Shown piece after piece: positions 34,557 to 43,349 of a stretch of 64,000 nt of DNA. The notes beneath the pieces were generated by a model. The model searched no databases, was not told the DNA's origin, and was given only the letters and a program-made list of their open reading frames with translations. Origin of the DNA: Arminella tubonensis (GTDB lineage Bacteria > Pseudomonadota > Alphaproteobacteria > Rhizobiales > Rhizobiaceae); the NCBI RefSeq assembly GCF_003240585.1, contig NZ_PCDP01000028.1, forward strand, positions 1 to 64,000, in the 5' to 3' direction. Position numbers and translations under genes: made by a program. Each line of letters begins with the position of its first letter. The stretch's first letter is position 1.

Positions 34557-36170
34557 ATGTCTGACAATACATTCATCAACTGGACCACGGCCGACGACGC
34601 CGCGATCCAAAATGCCATCCGCCGCGGTGCAAGCCGCCGCGACCTTCTGAAAATGCTGATGGCGGGCGGCATCGCTGCCGCGGCCGGGACGACAATTCTC
34701 GGGCGCGCGGGCCGTGCCATCGCTGCGACGCCGGTCGCCGGCGGCACATTGAAGGCTGCAGGCTGGTCTTCATCAAACGCCGATACGCTCGATCCGGCGA
34801 AGGCTTCGCTGTCGACCGACTATGTGCGTTGCTGTGCATTCTACAACCGTCTGACGTTCCTCGACCAAAATGGCGTCACACAGATGGAACTTGCCAAGAG
34901 CGTCGAGAGCGCCGACGCCAAGGTCTGGACCGTCAAGCTGCGCAGCGGCGTTACCTTCCATGACGGCAAGACGCTGAAGGCAGCCGACGTCGTCTATTCG
35001 CTCAATCGGCATCTGGATCCGGCTGTCGGCTCCAAGGTCAATTCAATTGCCAAGCAGATGACCGGCATCAAGGCACTTGACGATCTGACCGTCGAGATCA
35101 CGCTCGCCAATCCGAACGCCGACCTTCCCACCATTCTTGCCATGCATCATTTCATGATCCTGGCCGACGGCACGACCGATTTCTCCAAAGCGAACGGAAC
35201 CGGCGCCTTTGTCTGCGAAACCTTCGAGCCAGGTGTTCGCTCGATCGCCGTCAGGAACAAGAATTATTGGAAGGAAGGCGGCCCGCATCTCGATTCGTTC
35301 GAATTCTTTGCGATCTCGGACGACTCGGCTCGTGTCAACGCGCTGCTGTCCGGCGACATCCAGCTAGCGGCCTCGATCAACCCACGTTCCATGCGCCTGC
35401 TCGAGAACCAGCCGGCGTTCGTTTTGTCCAAGTCCACGTCGGGCAATTACACAAACCTCAACATGCGACTGGACCTGAAACCCGGCGATAAGGCCGATTT
35501 CGTGCAAGGCATGAAATATCTGCTGAACCGCGAGCAGATCCAAAAGTCGGTGCTCCGCGGGCTTGCGGAGATCGCCAACGACCAGCCGGTCTCGGCGGCG
35601 AGCGTCTACCACAATGCCGATCTGAAGCCGAAGGCCTTCGATCCTGAAAAGGCGAAGTTCCATTTCCAAAAAGCCGGTCTTCTCGGACAATCCATCCCGA
35701 TTATCGCATCAGATGCTGCCACCTCGTCGATCGACATGGCCATGGTCATCCAGGCCGCCGGCGCCGACATCGGCATGAAGCTCGACGTCCAGCGCGTCCC
35801 ATCGGACGGTTATTGGTCCAACTACTGGCTGAAGGCTCCGGTCCATTTCGGCAACATCAACCCGCGCCCCACGCCGGATATCCTGTTCTCCTTGCTCTAT
35901 GCGTCCGACGCACCGTGGAACGAAAGCCAGTACAAGTCGGAGAAATTCGACAAGATGATGATCGAGGCGCGTGGCATGCTCGATCAGGCAAAGCGCAAGG
36001 AAATCTATGGCGAGATGCAGGTGATGATTTCTGAAGAAGCGGGGACGGCAATCCCGGCCTACATCTCCAACGTCGACGCGATTTCTTCAAAGCTCAAGGG
36101 ACTGGATGCCAATCCTCTCGGCGGAATGATGGGCTATGCCTTCGCGGAATATGTCTGGCTCGAAGCCTGA
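34557..36170 (+). CDS. Periplasmic substrate-binding protein of a peptide/opine-type ABC importer
   Basis: 537 residues, family 5 extracellular solute-binding protein. A twin-arginine signal (GASRRDLLKMLMAGGIAAAA, about residues 24-45) suggests export in folded form. The mature part shows TLDPAKASLSTDYVRC, YNRLTFLDQNG, VTFHDGKTLKAADVVYSL and later FVQGMKYLLNREQIQKSVL, all typical of the DppA/OppA fold. Ligands of this family include dipeptides, opines, glutathione and polyamine-like compounds. It starts 63 bases after the HAD gene and is separated from the permease genes by a strong hairpin. Confidence 0.92.
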   Translation: MSDNTFINWTTADDAAIQNAIRRGASRRDLLKMLMAGGIAAAAGTTILGRAGRAIAATPVAGGTLKAAGWSSSNADTLDPAKASLSTDYVRCCAFYNRLTFLDQNGVTQMELAKSVESADAKVWTVKLRSGVTFHDGKTLKAADVVYSLNRHLDPAVGSKVNSIAKQMTGIKALDDLTVEITLANPNADLPTILAMHHFMILADGTTDFSKANGTGAFVCETFEPGVRSIAVRNKNYWKEGGPHLDSFEFFAISDDSARVNALLSGDIQLAASINPRSMRLLENQPAFVLSKSTSGNYTNLNMRLDLKPGDKADFVQGMKYLLNREQIQKSVLRGLAEIANDQPVSAASVYHNADLKPKAFDPEKAKFHFQKAGLLGQSIPIIASDAATSSIDMAMVIQAAGADIGMKLDVQRVPSDGYWSNYWLKAPVHFGNINPRPTPDILFSLLYASDAPWNESQYKSEKFDKMMIEARGMLDQAKRKEIYGEMQVMISEEAGTAIPAYISNVDAISSKLKGLDANPLGGMMGYAFAEYVWLEA

Positions 36171-36186
36171 CATCCGTCAGCAAGCA

Positions 36187-36214
36187 GGCCGAGGACAAGG
36201 TAATGTCCTCGGCC
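36187..36214 (+). other. Perfect hairpin between binding-protein and permease genes
   Basis: GGCCGAGGAC (36187-36196), loop of eight bases, GTCCTCGGCC (36205-36214): a perfect 10-base stem 17 bases after the stop of the binding-protein gene. No T-run follows. Such intercistronic stem-loops protect the upstream mRNA from 3' decay, so more binding protein than permease is made; partial termination is the alternative. Confidence 0.6.
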
Positions 36215-36264
36215 CTACTCCATGTTACTCTGCCTCGACGGCCGATCCCGCGGCGGGAGCACCC

Positions 36265-37215
36265 ATGAACATTCACGTCCTCGTGCTGGTGATGAATAGA
36301 CTGCTTGTCGCCGTCATCACGCTTCTGATCGTTTCCTTCACAGTCTTTGCCGCCACGGAGCTGTTGCCGGGGGATGTCGCACAGATCCTCTTGGGACAAT
36401 CGGCCACGCCCGAAGCCGTGGCCGGCCTGAGAGCCGCGATGCATCTCAACGATCCCGCCATACTGCGGTTCATCAAATGGCTGGGTGGGCTTGCGACCGG
36501 CGATCTCGGTATCTCCTATGCCAACAACATGCCGATAGCACAGCTGATCGGCCCGCGTTTCCTGAGCTCTCTTCAGCTTGCGGCTGCAACAGCCCTGTTC
36601 TCGGTGCCGATTGCGATGGTGCTCGGCATCACGGCGGCTATTCTGCGCGGTTCCCTCTATGACCGGATCGTCACCACCGTTACCATCGCCGTCATTTCAG
36701 TGCCGGAGTTCATGGTTGCCACCTCGGCGGTCCTTTTCTTCGCCGTCTATCTGAAATGGCTTCCCGCTCTGTCATTCGCCAACGAGGTACATTCTTTCGG
36801 CCAATTGCTTCGGGTGTTCGCAATGCCGGTAATTACCTTGAGCTTCGTGATCTCAGCGCAAATGATTCGCATGACCCGCGCCGCAGTCATCGAGACACTT
36901 GGTACGCCCTACATAGAAATGGCGCTTCTCAAGGGCGCCTCGCGTTCGCGGATCGTCCTGAAGCACGCCCTTCCCAATGCGCTCGGGCCGATTGTCAACG
37001 CCGTCGCCTTGTCGCTCTCCTATCTCCTGGGTGGCGTCATCATCGTCGAGACGATTTTCAATTATCCGGGCATCGCCAAGCTCATGGTCGATGCCGTGGC
37101 GACTCGCGACCTCCCGCTGATCCAGACCTGTTCGATGATCTTCTGCGTCGCTTACCTGATCCTGATCACCGTCGCCGACATCATTGCCATCCTCTCCAAT
37201 CCAAGGCTGCGCTGA
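36265..37215 (+). CDS. ABC importer permease, DppB type
   Basis: 316 residues from the ATG at 36265 (GGCGGGAG site); a longer frame from 36136 overlaps the binding-protein gene and hairpin and is not needed. Six membrane spans are visible, the first being LVAVITLLIVSFTVFAATEL followed by LPGD, the classic DppB N-terminal motif. The EAA loop (ETLGTPYIEMALLKGASRSR) with the conserved Gly contacts the ATPase. ALSLSYLLGGVIIVETIF is the penultimate span. It forms the channel with the next gene, which starts two bases after its stop. Confidence 0.92.
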   Translation: MNIHVLVLVMNRLLVAVITLLIVSFTVFAATELLPGDVAQILLGQSATPEAVAGLRAAMHLNDPAILRFIKWLGGLATGDLGISYANNMPIAQLIGPRFLSSLQLAAATALFSVPIAMVLGITAAILRGSLYDRIVTTVTIAVISVPEFMVATSAVLFFAVYLKWLPALSFANEVHSFGQLLRVFAMPVITLSFVISAQMIRMTRAAVIETLGTPYIEMALLKGASRSRIVLKHALPNALGPIVNAVALSLSYLLGGVIIVETIFNYPGIAKLMVDAVATRDLPLIQTCSMIFCVAYLILITVADIIAILSNPRLR

Positions 37216-37217
37216 TC

Positions 37218-38060
37218 ATGGCTTATTTTGCTCTGTCTCCCCGAAAGCTCGGCTATCGTTTCAATCTCGTCGGCATCCTCGGCTTCGCCATCATTCTCTT
37301 CTGGGCTTTGGTCGCTGTTGTCGCACCGTTGATCACGCCCTATCCGATCGGCGCGATCGTCGACTACGACTATTTCGGGCCGATCTCGGCGAAGTTCTTG
37401 ATGGGTACCGACTATCTCGGGCGCGACATGCTGTCCCGCATTCTCATGGGCGCGCGCTATACGGTCGGGATCTCGCTTGGCGCCGTGGCCATCTCCTGCG
37501 TCACCGGCGTCGCACTTGGCATGAGTGCCGCCGTCGCCGGCGGCTGGTTCGACACATGTCTGTCACGCTTCCTCGATGCGCTGAACTCGATCCCGAGCAA
37601 GCTGTTCGGCCTCGTCGTCGTCGCGGCAGTCGGCTCGTCCATTCCCGTGCTCATCCTGACACTGGCGGTCATTTACACGCCGGGAGCCTATCGTTTCAGC
37701 CGCGCCCTTGCCGTCAATATCAACACGATGGACTATGTCACCGTCGCTACAGCCCGCGGTGAGAAGACCAGCTATCTCATCCGCTCCGAAATCCTACCGA
37801 ATATTCTAGGCCCTGTTCTTGCCGATCTTGGCCTGCGCTTCGTCTTCATAGTCCTTCTGCTGTCCGGCCTGTCGTTTCTCGGCCTCGGCGTCCAGCCGCC
37901 GAATGCGGACTGGGGCGCGCTCGTGCGCGAAAACATCGGCGGTCTGCCCTTCGGCGCAGCCGCGGTGATGTTTCCTTCAATCGCGATCGCCAGCCTGACG
38001 ATCAGCGTGAACCTGCTGATCGACAATCTTCCGCAGAAAATTCGTGACCGGAGCGCATGA
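37218..38060 (+). CDS. ABC importer permease, DppC type
   Basis: 280 residues from the ATG at 37218. The N-terminus has one span (LVGILGFAIILFWALVAVVA), then FGPISAKFLMGTDYLGRDML, the GTD-x-x-GRD-x-x-SR loop diagnostic of DppC/OppC. It continues with five more spans and an EAA loop (YVTVATARGEKTSYLIRSEI). SFLGLGVQPPNADWGALVRE, typical of this subfamily, precedes the last span. It starts two bases after the DppB-type gene and overlaps the ATPase gene by four bases, so all three are translationally coupled. Confidence 0.93.
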   Translation: MAYFALSPRKLGYRFNLVGILGFAIILFWALVAVVAPLITPYPIGAIVDYDYFGPISAKFLMGTDYLGRDMLSRILMGARYTVGISLGAVAISCVTGVALGMSAAVAGGWFDTCLSRFLDALNSIPSKLFGLVVVAAVGSSIPVLILTLAVIYTPGAYRFSRALAVNINTMDYVTVATARGEKTSYLIRSEILPNILGPVLADLGLRFVFIVLLLSGLSFLGLGVQPPNADWGALVRENIGGLPFGAAAVMFPSIAIASLTISVNLLIDNLPQKIRDRSA

Positions 38061-39721
38061 TGGCGAACCTTGTTGAGATCAGAAACCTCAAGGTCCAGGC
38101 AAAGACGGATGCCGATCGCAGGGTGGAGATCATTCGCAACGTCAGCTTTGACATAGCGGAAGGCGAAATTGTCGCGTTGATCGGCGAAAGCGGCTCGGGA
38201 AAGACCACTATCGCACTGACGCTGATGGGTCACACTCGCCCCGGATGCAAGATCAGCGGCGGCTCTGTCATGCTTGCCGGCAAGGACATGGCGAACCTTC
38301 CGGAAAAGAGCCTTGCCGCCCTGCGCGGCACCGAGGTTGCCTATGTGCCGCAAAGTGCCGCTGCTGCCTTCAACCCGGCACAAACCATCATGGATCAGGT
38401 GATAGAGGTCGTCCGCATTCACAAGCTGATGCCCATCATGGAGGCTCGCACCAGGGCGGTGGAACTCTTCCGTGCCCTTGCACTGCCCAATGCTGAAACC
38501 ATCGGCTTGCGCTACCCGCATCAAGTCTCGGGCGGCCAATTGCAACGCCTCTCTGCGGCCATGGCGCTGATCGGCAATCCGAAGCTTGTGATTTTCGACG
38601 AACCCACGACGGCGCTCGATGTGACCACGCAGATCGAAGTGCTGCGTGCCTTCAAATCGGTGATGAAGAAGGGCGGCCTCTCCGGCGTCTATGTCTCGCA
38701 CGATCTTGCAGTCGTCGCCCAGATCGCGGACCGAATCGTTGTGCTCAAGGGCGGTGAAATCCAGGAGATCGGCGAAACGGCGCAAATCCTTTCCTCGCCG
38801 GTGCATCCATACACACGGCAATTGGTCAGCGCCTTCAAGCCAACGCTACGCGTCACGCCGAGTCTCACGGAACAGGCAGCCCGACAGCCGCTGCTCGAGG
38901 TCCACAATCTTTCCGCCGGCTATGGCCCGTCTCAGTCGAACGGCATGCCATTGGCACTGGCGGTGAAGTCCGTCGATATCCGACTGGAGTATGGCCAGAA
39001 TCTTGGCATTATTGGTGAGTCCGGCTGTGGAAAGTCGACTCTGGCGCGCGCGATCGCCGGCATCCTGCCGCCAGCTTCGGGCCACATCATCTTCGACGGC
39101 AAGGAACTTGCGCCTAGCGTGCATATACGCCAGCGCGACGAACTGCGAAAGCTGCAGATTGTTTTCCAGTTTGCCGACACCGCGCTCAACCCGTCCAAAT
39201 CCATTGCCGATATTCTGGGACGCCCGCTTGTCTTTTATCACAGCATGGCCAAGTCGCAGCGTCAGGCTCGGATCGACGAACTGCTCGATATGGTCCACCT
39301 GCCGCGGACCGTCAAATATCGCCGCCCGGGCGAACTTTCCGGAGGACAGAAGCAGCGCATCAATCTCGCCCGTGCGCTGGCGGCGGAACCGAAGCTCATT
39401 CTCTGCGACGAGATCACCTCGGCACTCGATACAGTGGTTGCGACCGCTATCATCGATCTGCTGAAGGAGCTGCAACGCGAACTCGGCCTCTCCTACATCT
39501 TCATCAGCCACGATCTCTCTGTCGTGCGGGCGATCTGCGACGAGATCGCGGTCATGTATTCCGGCGAAAAGGTCGAACAGATGACCCCGTCGGACTTTGG
39601 CGGTCCTGAAGGTCATCCCTATTCGCGGCTGCTTTACTCGTCCGTTCCGAAACTCCACCCTGGCTGGCTCGACGGCCTGGAACGCGATCCCGAACTTGTC
39701 AGCGCCTTTTCCAAGCGGTGA
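38057..39721 (+). CDS. Fused double ATPase of the ABC importer (DppD-DppF type)
   Basis: 554 residues with two complete ABC domains. Domain 1: Walker A GESGSGKTT (43-51), signature VSGGQLQR, Walker B LVIFDEPTTALD. Domain 2: Walker A GESGCGKST (about residue 325), signature LSGGQKQR, Walker B LILCDEITSALD. Each has its switch His (YVSHDLAV and FISHDLSV). Most Dpp/Opp systems encode the two ATPases separately; here they are one chain joined by a linker around residues 255-285. Overlap with the permease stop is ATGA. The transporter (binding protein, two permeases, fused ATPase) is complete. Confidence 0.94.
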   Translation: MMANLVEIRNLKVQAKTDADRRVEIIRNVSFDIAEGEIVALIGESGSGKTTIALTLMGHTRPGCKISGGSVMLAGKDMANLPEKSLAALRGTEVAYVPQSAAAAFNPAQTIMDQVIEVVRIHKLMPIMEARTRAVELFRALALPNAETIGLRYPHQVSGGQLQRLSAAMALIGNPKLVIFDEPTTALDVTTQIEVLRAFKSVMKKGGLSGVYVSHDLAVVAQIADRIVVLKGGEIQEIGETAQILSSPVHPYTRQLVSAFKPTLRVTPSLTEQAARQPLLEVHNLSAGYGPSQSNGMPLALAVKSVDIRLEYGQNLGIIGESGCGKSTLARAIAGILPPASGHIIFDGKELAPSVHIRQRDELRKLQIVFQFADTALNPSKSIADILGRPLVFYHSMAKSQRQARIDELLDMVHLPRTVKYRRPGELSGGQKQRINLARALAAEPKLILCDEITSALDTVVATAIIDLLKELQRELGLSYIFISHDLSVVRAICDEIAVMYSGEKVEQMTPSDFGGPEGHPYSRLLYSSVPKLHPGWLDGLERDPELVSAFSKR

Positions 39722-39781
39722 CTTTGCCTTCTTTTGTCGACAACGCGGCTAGATGTTGCGGCACGACAGGCACCCGGAAGG

Positions 39782-40258
39782 CTACATCGGAAAAAGGCTG
39801 GTCAGCGGCATATGCGGTTTGACGATCGGCGACTTCAGCACCACGAAACTGAAATATTTGTCGATGCCGATATCGATGTCGATAAGGCGTTCCATGGTAG
39901 TCTGGTATTCGACGATGCTGCCCGTAACAAACTTGATCATATAGTCGTAACCGCCCGATACGAGGTGGCATTCGATCACGGAATCCACCTTCTCGATCGC
40001 GGCCAGAAAGCGGGCAAAGTCGATCTGTCGATGGTTTTTCAGGGTAACTTCCGTGAAAACAGTCAGCGTCTGCCCCAGCTTGGCGACATTGATCTGCGCC
40101 GAATAGCTGATGATGTAGCCCTCGGATTGCAGCTTCTTGACTCGCATCAAGCACGGGCTGGGCGACAGATTGACCAGCTCGGCCAGCTCCACATTGGTGA
40201 TACGGCCGTTTTTCTGCAGTTCGGAGAGAATCTTGATGTCGATCCGGTCGAGTTTCAT
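39782..40258 (-). CDS. Lrp/AsnC-family transcriptional regulator
   Basis: 158 residues. N-terminal winged helix: KLDRIDIKILSELQKNGRIT, then NVELAELVNLSPSPCLMRVK and KLQSEGYI. The C-terminal RAM/AsnC domain begins at about residue 65 (TVFTEVTLKNHRQIDFARFL) and carries the ligand-pocket segment VDSVIECHLVSGGYDYMIKF. These proteins sense amino acids and usually control transport or breakdown of the same compound. It is transcribed towards the ABC genes and away from the DAO oxidase at 40501. It is the only intact regulator in the island and therefore the best candidate for its control. Confidence 0.93.
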   Translation of the reverse strand: MKLDRIDIKILSELQKNGRITNVELAELVNLSPSPCLMRVKKLQSEGYIISYSAQINVAKLGQTLTVFTEVTLKNHRQIDFARFLAAIEKVDSVIECHLVSGGYDYMIKFVTGSIVEYQTTMERLIDIDIGIDKYFSFVVLKSPIVKPHMPLTSLFPM

Positions 40259-40500
40259 CGGCGCACCATGGGTGTCGGCGGCACAATAGCGCGCAGCGTC
40301 TACAGCATATTATGCGGAACCTCTAAAGTGGCAAAGCGAAAATGACAGTTTTCAGCGCCCTGTAGCGCGCAGATTCGTACTTAAGCAGAATAATCTCCGT
40401 CATGGCACCCGCACCGCATTAAATGCTGCAAGCGTGTGTTCTGCGGCAAGCCTCTCGCGCGCCGTTTTGCTAAGGTCTTCTCATCACTGGAGAAAAATGG

Positions 40501-41826
40501 ATGCCCGCTCCGCTTCTGAGGATTGAAACAACACCTGATTTGCCAAAACAGGCTGAAGTCGTGGTCATCGGCGGAGGCATCGCCGGGGTGTTTTCGGCAT
40601 ATTATCTTGCACGGCGCGGCGTCAGCGTTGCGCTCGTCGAAAAAGGCTTGATCGGGGCAGAACAGTCGAGCCGGAACTGGGGTTGGTGCCGCCAACAAAA
40701 CCGCGACGCCCGCGAGCTGCCAATGGCGACGAAGAGCCTGGCGCTGTGGGATAGACTGGCAGAGGACCTCGGCGAAGATCCGGGATTCCGGCGCTGCGGC
40801 CTGCTTTATCTCAGCGACACCGAAGCGGAGATCGAAGGCTGGGCGCGCTGGCGCGACTTCGCGGCAACGGTAGGGGTCACGACCCATGTGCTGAGCGAGA
40901 GCGAGGCGAGCGAACGCGGTCGTGCATCTGGCAAACGGTGGAAGGGTGGCGTTTGTTCACCAAGCGACGGCACGGCCGACCCGGCGAGTGCAGTCCCGAT
41001 CGTTGCGCGCGGCATCCTGAAAGCAGGCGGGTCCGTGAATCAGATGTGTGCTGCACGTGGCATCGAGACAGAAGCGGGTCGCGTCAGCGGCGTGGTCACC
41101 GAGGCTGGAACCATCAAGACGAAGACGGTGGTGCTTGCGGGCGGTGCCTGGGCGTCTTCCTTCTGCCATCAACTCGGGATTCGATTTCCACAAGCCTCCG
41201 TCAGGTCATCGATCCTGTCGGTTGCTCCCGGTGCAGAGGGCCTTCCCGACGCTCTTCATACCGCCGATGTCTCTGTTACTCGAAGGGGCAATGGTGGCTA
41301 CACGCTGGCCATCAGTGGCCGCGCACGCGTGGATCCGACGCCGCAGCAGCTGCGCTTCTCACGGGAATTCATCCCGATGTTTGCCAAGCGGAGGCGTAGT
41401 CTGGCGCTTGGCGGCCTTGACGGCTGGAAGGCCTCCCACGAGACACTCGCCAAATGGCGGCTCGACGCGCCGACGCCGATGGAGAAGAACCGCATACTCG
41501 ACCCGCGACCCGATCAGTCGCAGATCGACGAAACTCTCAAGCGCGCGCGGGCATTGCTGCCGGCACTGAAACAGGTCCGGCAGGACGGCCAATGGGCAGG
41601 CTATATCGACAGCACCCCGGACGGCGTTCCGGCAATCGGCGAGGTCGCAAGCCTTCCTGGGCTTGTGCTGGCCGCAGGCTTCAGCGGTCACGGCTTCGGC
41701 ATCGGACCTGGCGCAGGTCATCTGGTGGCTGACATCATCGCGGGGACGACGCCGATTGTCGATATCGCGCCATACGATCCGGAGCGATTGAATAAATCGG
41801 CCTGGGGAAAGGTGGCGGATTTCTGA
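40501..41826 (+). CDS. FAD-dependent DAO-family oxidoreductase (intact relative of 21587)
   Basis: 441 residues. FAD-binding N-terminus AEVVVIGGGIAGVFSAYYLA, a SRNWGWCRQQNRDARELPMA block, and GFRRCGLLYLSDTEAEIEGW. The C-terminus contains GYIDSTPDGVPAIGEV and LVLAAGFSGHGFGIGPGAGH, which positions the isoalloxazine ring. The Trp-Gly-Trp-Cys-Arg-Gln-Gln motif is shared with the broken copy at 21587 and marks a distinct branch of amino-acid or secondary-amine oxidases in rhizobia. A GGAG element lies before ATG 40501. The Lrp-type regulator is divergent, with 242 bases between, so it probably controls this gene. Confidence 0.9.
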   Translation: MPAPLLRIETTPDLPKQAEVVVIGGGIAGVFSAYYLARRGVSVALVEKGLIGAEQSSRNWGWCRQQNRDARELPMATKSLALWDRLAEDLGEDPGFRRCGLLYLSDTEAEIEGWARWRDFAATVGVTTHVLSESEASERGRASGKRWKGGVCSPSDGTADPASAVPIVARGILKAGGSVNQMCAARGIETEAGRVSGVVTEAGTIKTKTVVLAGGAWASSFCHQLGIRFPQASVRSSILSVAPGAEGLPDALHTADVSVTRRGNGGYTLAISGRARVDPTPQQLRFSREFIPMFAKRRRSLALGGLDGWKASHETLAKWRLDAPTPMEKNRILDPRPDQSQIDETLKRARALLPALKQVRQDGQWAGYIDSTPDGVPAIGEVASLPGLVLAAGFSGHGFGIGPGAGHLVADIIAGTTPIVDIAPYDPERLNKSAWGKVADF

Positions 41827-41854
41827 GCAGGTCCCAGGCGTCCTCACTCGGAAA

Positions 41855-42075
41855 TCGGGCCCCCCAAAGGCGTTTGCCGGTGGTTTTGTCAAAGGGATGA
41901 ACCGAAGACCGGTCAAACACGATGGCGATATTGTCGCCGTGGCGGATGTTGAGCCGTCCGCGAACAGGCAGGAAGCCGGCTGACCCGCACAGTCGATCCG
42001 AACGTAAATCTCAGATCCGTTCCTCGACGATCTCGACCTTTCCTTGGTTGCCGTGGCGGCCGGAACGGCCGTATT
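41855..42075 (-). pseudogene. C-terminal remnant of a sugar-type ABC ATPase (UgpC/MalK-like)
   Basis: On the minus strand, GNQGKVEIVEERI is followed by a TGA, then in another frame EIYVRIDC. In a third frame come VRGRLNIRHGDNIAIVFDRS and SVHPFDKTTGKRLW. Together these give the TOBE-like C-terminal domain of MalK/UgpC-type ATPases, which normally ends in FD-x-x-x-x-HLFD-x-x-TGK-x-L. The ATPase domain itself is absent. The remnant overlaps no intact gene and lies directly behind the stop of the DAO oxidase gene. Confidence 0.5.
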
Positions 42076-42242
42076 CCTACATTTAGATGCCAAGCAACAA
42101 CTCCTTTCAAACACTGTTCGCCGGAGGCCGAACGCCGTAGAGCTAAGATTTACGAATTCTTCACCAAGACATCTCAAGTTTTGTCTGCGCGCTATGTTCC
42201 GCGTTTCGCACCGGTCTCTCCACCAATTAGCGATGGCTTTCC

Positions 42243-42884
42243 ATGTCGACGAAGTTCTTGACCCTTGGTCCAAACGACGCGCCCGTCACCATTCTGCTGG
42301 CTCACGGGGCCGGCGGCGCAATGGATTCCACCGGAATGAACGAAGCCGCGAACGCGCTCGCCCAGGTCGGCTTCCGGGTTGCCCGCTTCGAATTCGGATA
42401 TATGGCAGCTCGCCGCGTTTCAAAAGATCGCCTACCGCCGCCGCGAGCGGAGACGCTCATTCCAGAGTATGAATCTGCGCTTGCTGACCTCGCCGCGACC
42501 GGAACATTGGTGATAGGCGGCAAGTCCATGGGCGGTCGAATAGCAAGCATGATTGCCGACAGACTATACTCGGTCGGGAGGATCAATGGGCTGTTGTGCC
42601 TCGGCTATCCGTTTCACCCTATCGGCCAGCCAGACAAGCTGCGCACGCAGCACCTCGCGGAGTTACAGACGCCGACCTTGATCTGCCAAGGGACCCGCGA
42701 CCAGTTTGGAACGCAAGATGAGGTATCCCGCTACACGCTTTCCAAGAGCATCGAAATCCTCTGGCTCGAGGATGGCGATCACGGGCTGAAGCCGAGAAAA
42801 AAGGTCTCAGGCTTCACGGCAGCCGAGCATCTCGCGACAATGGCGGCGGCAGTCAAAACCTGGGCTGAAAGGATCGCCGCTTAG
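42243..42884 (+). CDS. Alpha/beta-hydrolase family protein (TEX30/KANL3-like)
   Basis: 213 residues. The N-terminal ILLAHGAGGAMDSTGMNEAA carries the oxyanion region. LVIGGKSMGGRIASMIAD contains the nucleophile elbow G-x-S-x-G (Ser in GKSMGG). ICQGTRDQFGTQDEV holds the acidic residue and EDGDHGLKPRKK the catalytic His. This matches the small TEX30/KANL3 hydrolase family seen in many proteobacteria. The substrate is unknown, and a general esterase or thioesterase is possible. It stands alone between the UgpC-like remnant and a small unknown gene; the start ATG overlaps eroded DNA, with only a weak ribosome site. Confidence 0.85.
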   Translation: MSTKFLTLGPNDAPVTILLAHGAGGAMDSTGMNEAANALAQVGFRVARFEFGYMAARRVSKDRLPPPRAETLIPEYESALADLAATGTLVIGGKSMGGRIASMIADRLYSVGRINGLLCLGYPFHPIGQPDKLRTQHLAELQTPTLICQGTRDQFGTQDEVSRYTLSKSIEILWLEDGDHGLKPRKKVSGFTAAEHLATMAAAVKTWAERIAA

Positions 42885-43037
42885 AAGGCGAAATAGAGCG
42901 ACGCCTTTGTCCAATTCTGATCAATGGCTTAGTCGCTCCGCTCAAAGCATCGAAGTAAGCGGCACCTTCCGCGGGAGAGACATAAGCCTGAAAGGAGCGT
43001 ATTTTACTGATTCGGAGCGGTAACTGAGGGACACATT

Positions 43038-43340
43038 ATGGGTACTGTGGAAGAGGTCGCAAGGGCGACTTGGCTTCTCCAACTCGCGATCGTGAAACGG
43101 GTTCAAGGCTCAAGCGAAATATCGACGCAATGGCGGCTGGATGGATCGGACGCCAAACTTCTTCCCCATCTTCTTGTCGAAAAATATCCCGACTTGGCCG
43201 ATGTGCAGCGTGAGTTGCAGGGGGTCTTTGACACTTGCCGCTTGGCCGTCAAACGGAAATCAATCTCCCCTGTCTTGGCGCAGGCCGCTATTTCTCTCGC
43301 AAATGAGTACCGGGTAAAGATTTCAAAACTGAAGCATTAG
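43038..43340 (+). CDS. Small helical protein of unknown function
   Basis: 100 residues, all-helical by composition. It has EEVARATWLLQLAIVKRVQG, then KLLPHLLVEKYPDLADVQRE and LAQAAISLANEYRVKISKL. A GAGGGACAC element lies about seven bases before ATG 43038. Amino acid use is natural and both ends are well defined, so it is likely expressed. No family is recognised. Its stop lies about ten bases from the end of the convergent SDR pseudogene. Confidence 0.6.
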   Translation: MGTVEEVARATWLLQLAIVKRVQGSSEISTQWRLDGSDAKLLPHLLVEKYPDLADVQRELQGVFDTCRLAVKRKSISPVLAQAAISLANEYRVKISKLKH

Positions 43341-43349
43341 AACTGAAGC

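Noticed and set aside
36756..37217. Long N-terminal extension of the DppC-type permease
   Set aside because: It runs antiphase through the DppB-type gene. The ATG at 37218 gives the normal DppC N-terminus.
41359..42273. 304-codon minus-strand frame
   Set aside because: Most of it is antisense to the intact DAO oxidase; only the short UgpC-like motifs at 41855-42075 have meaning.
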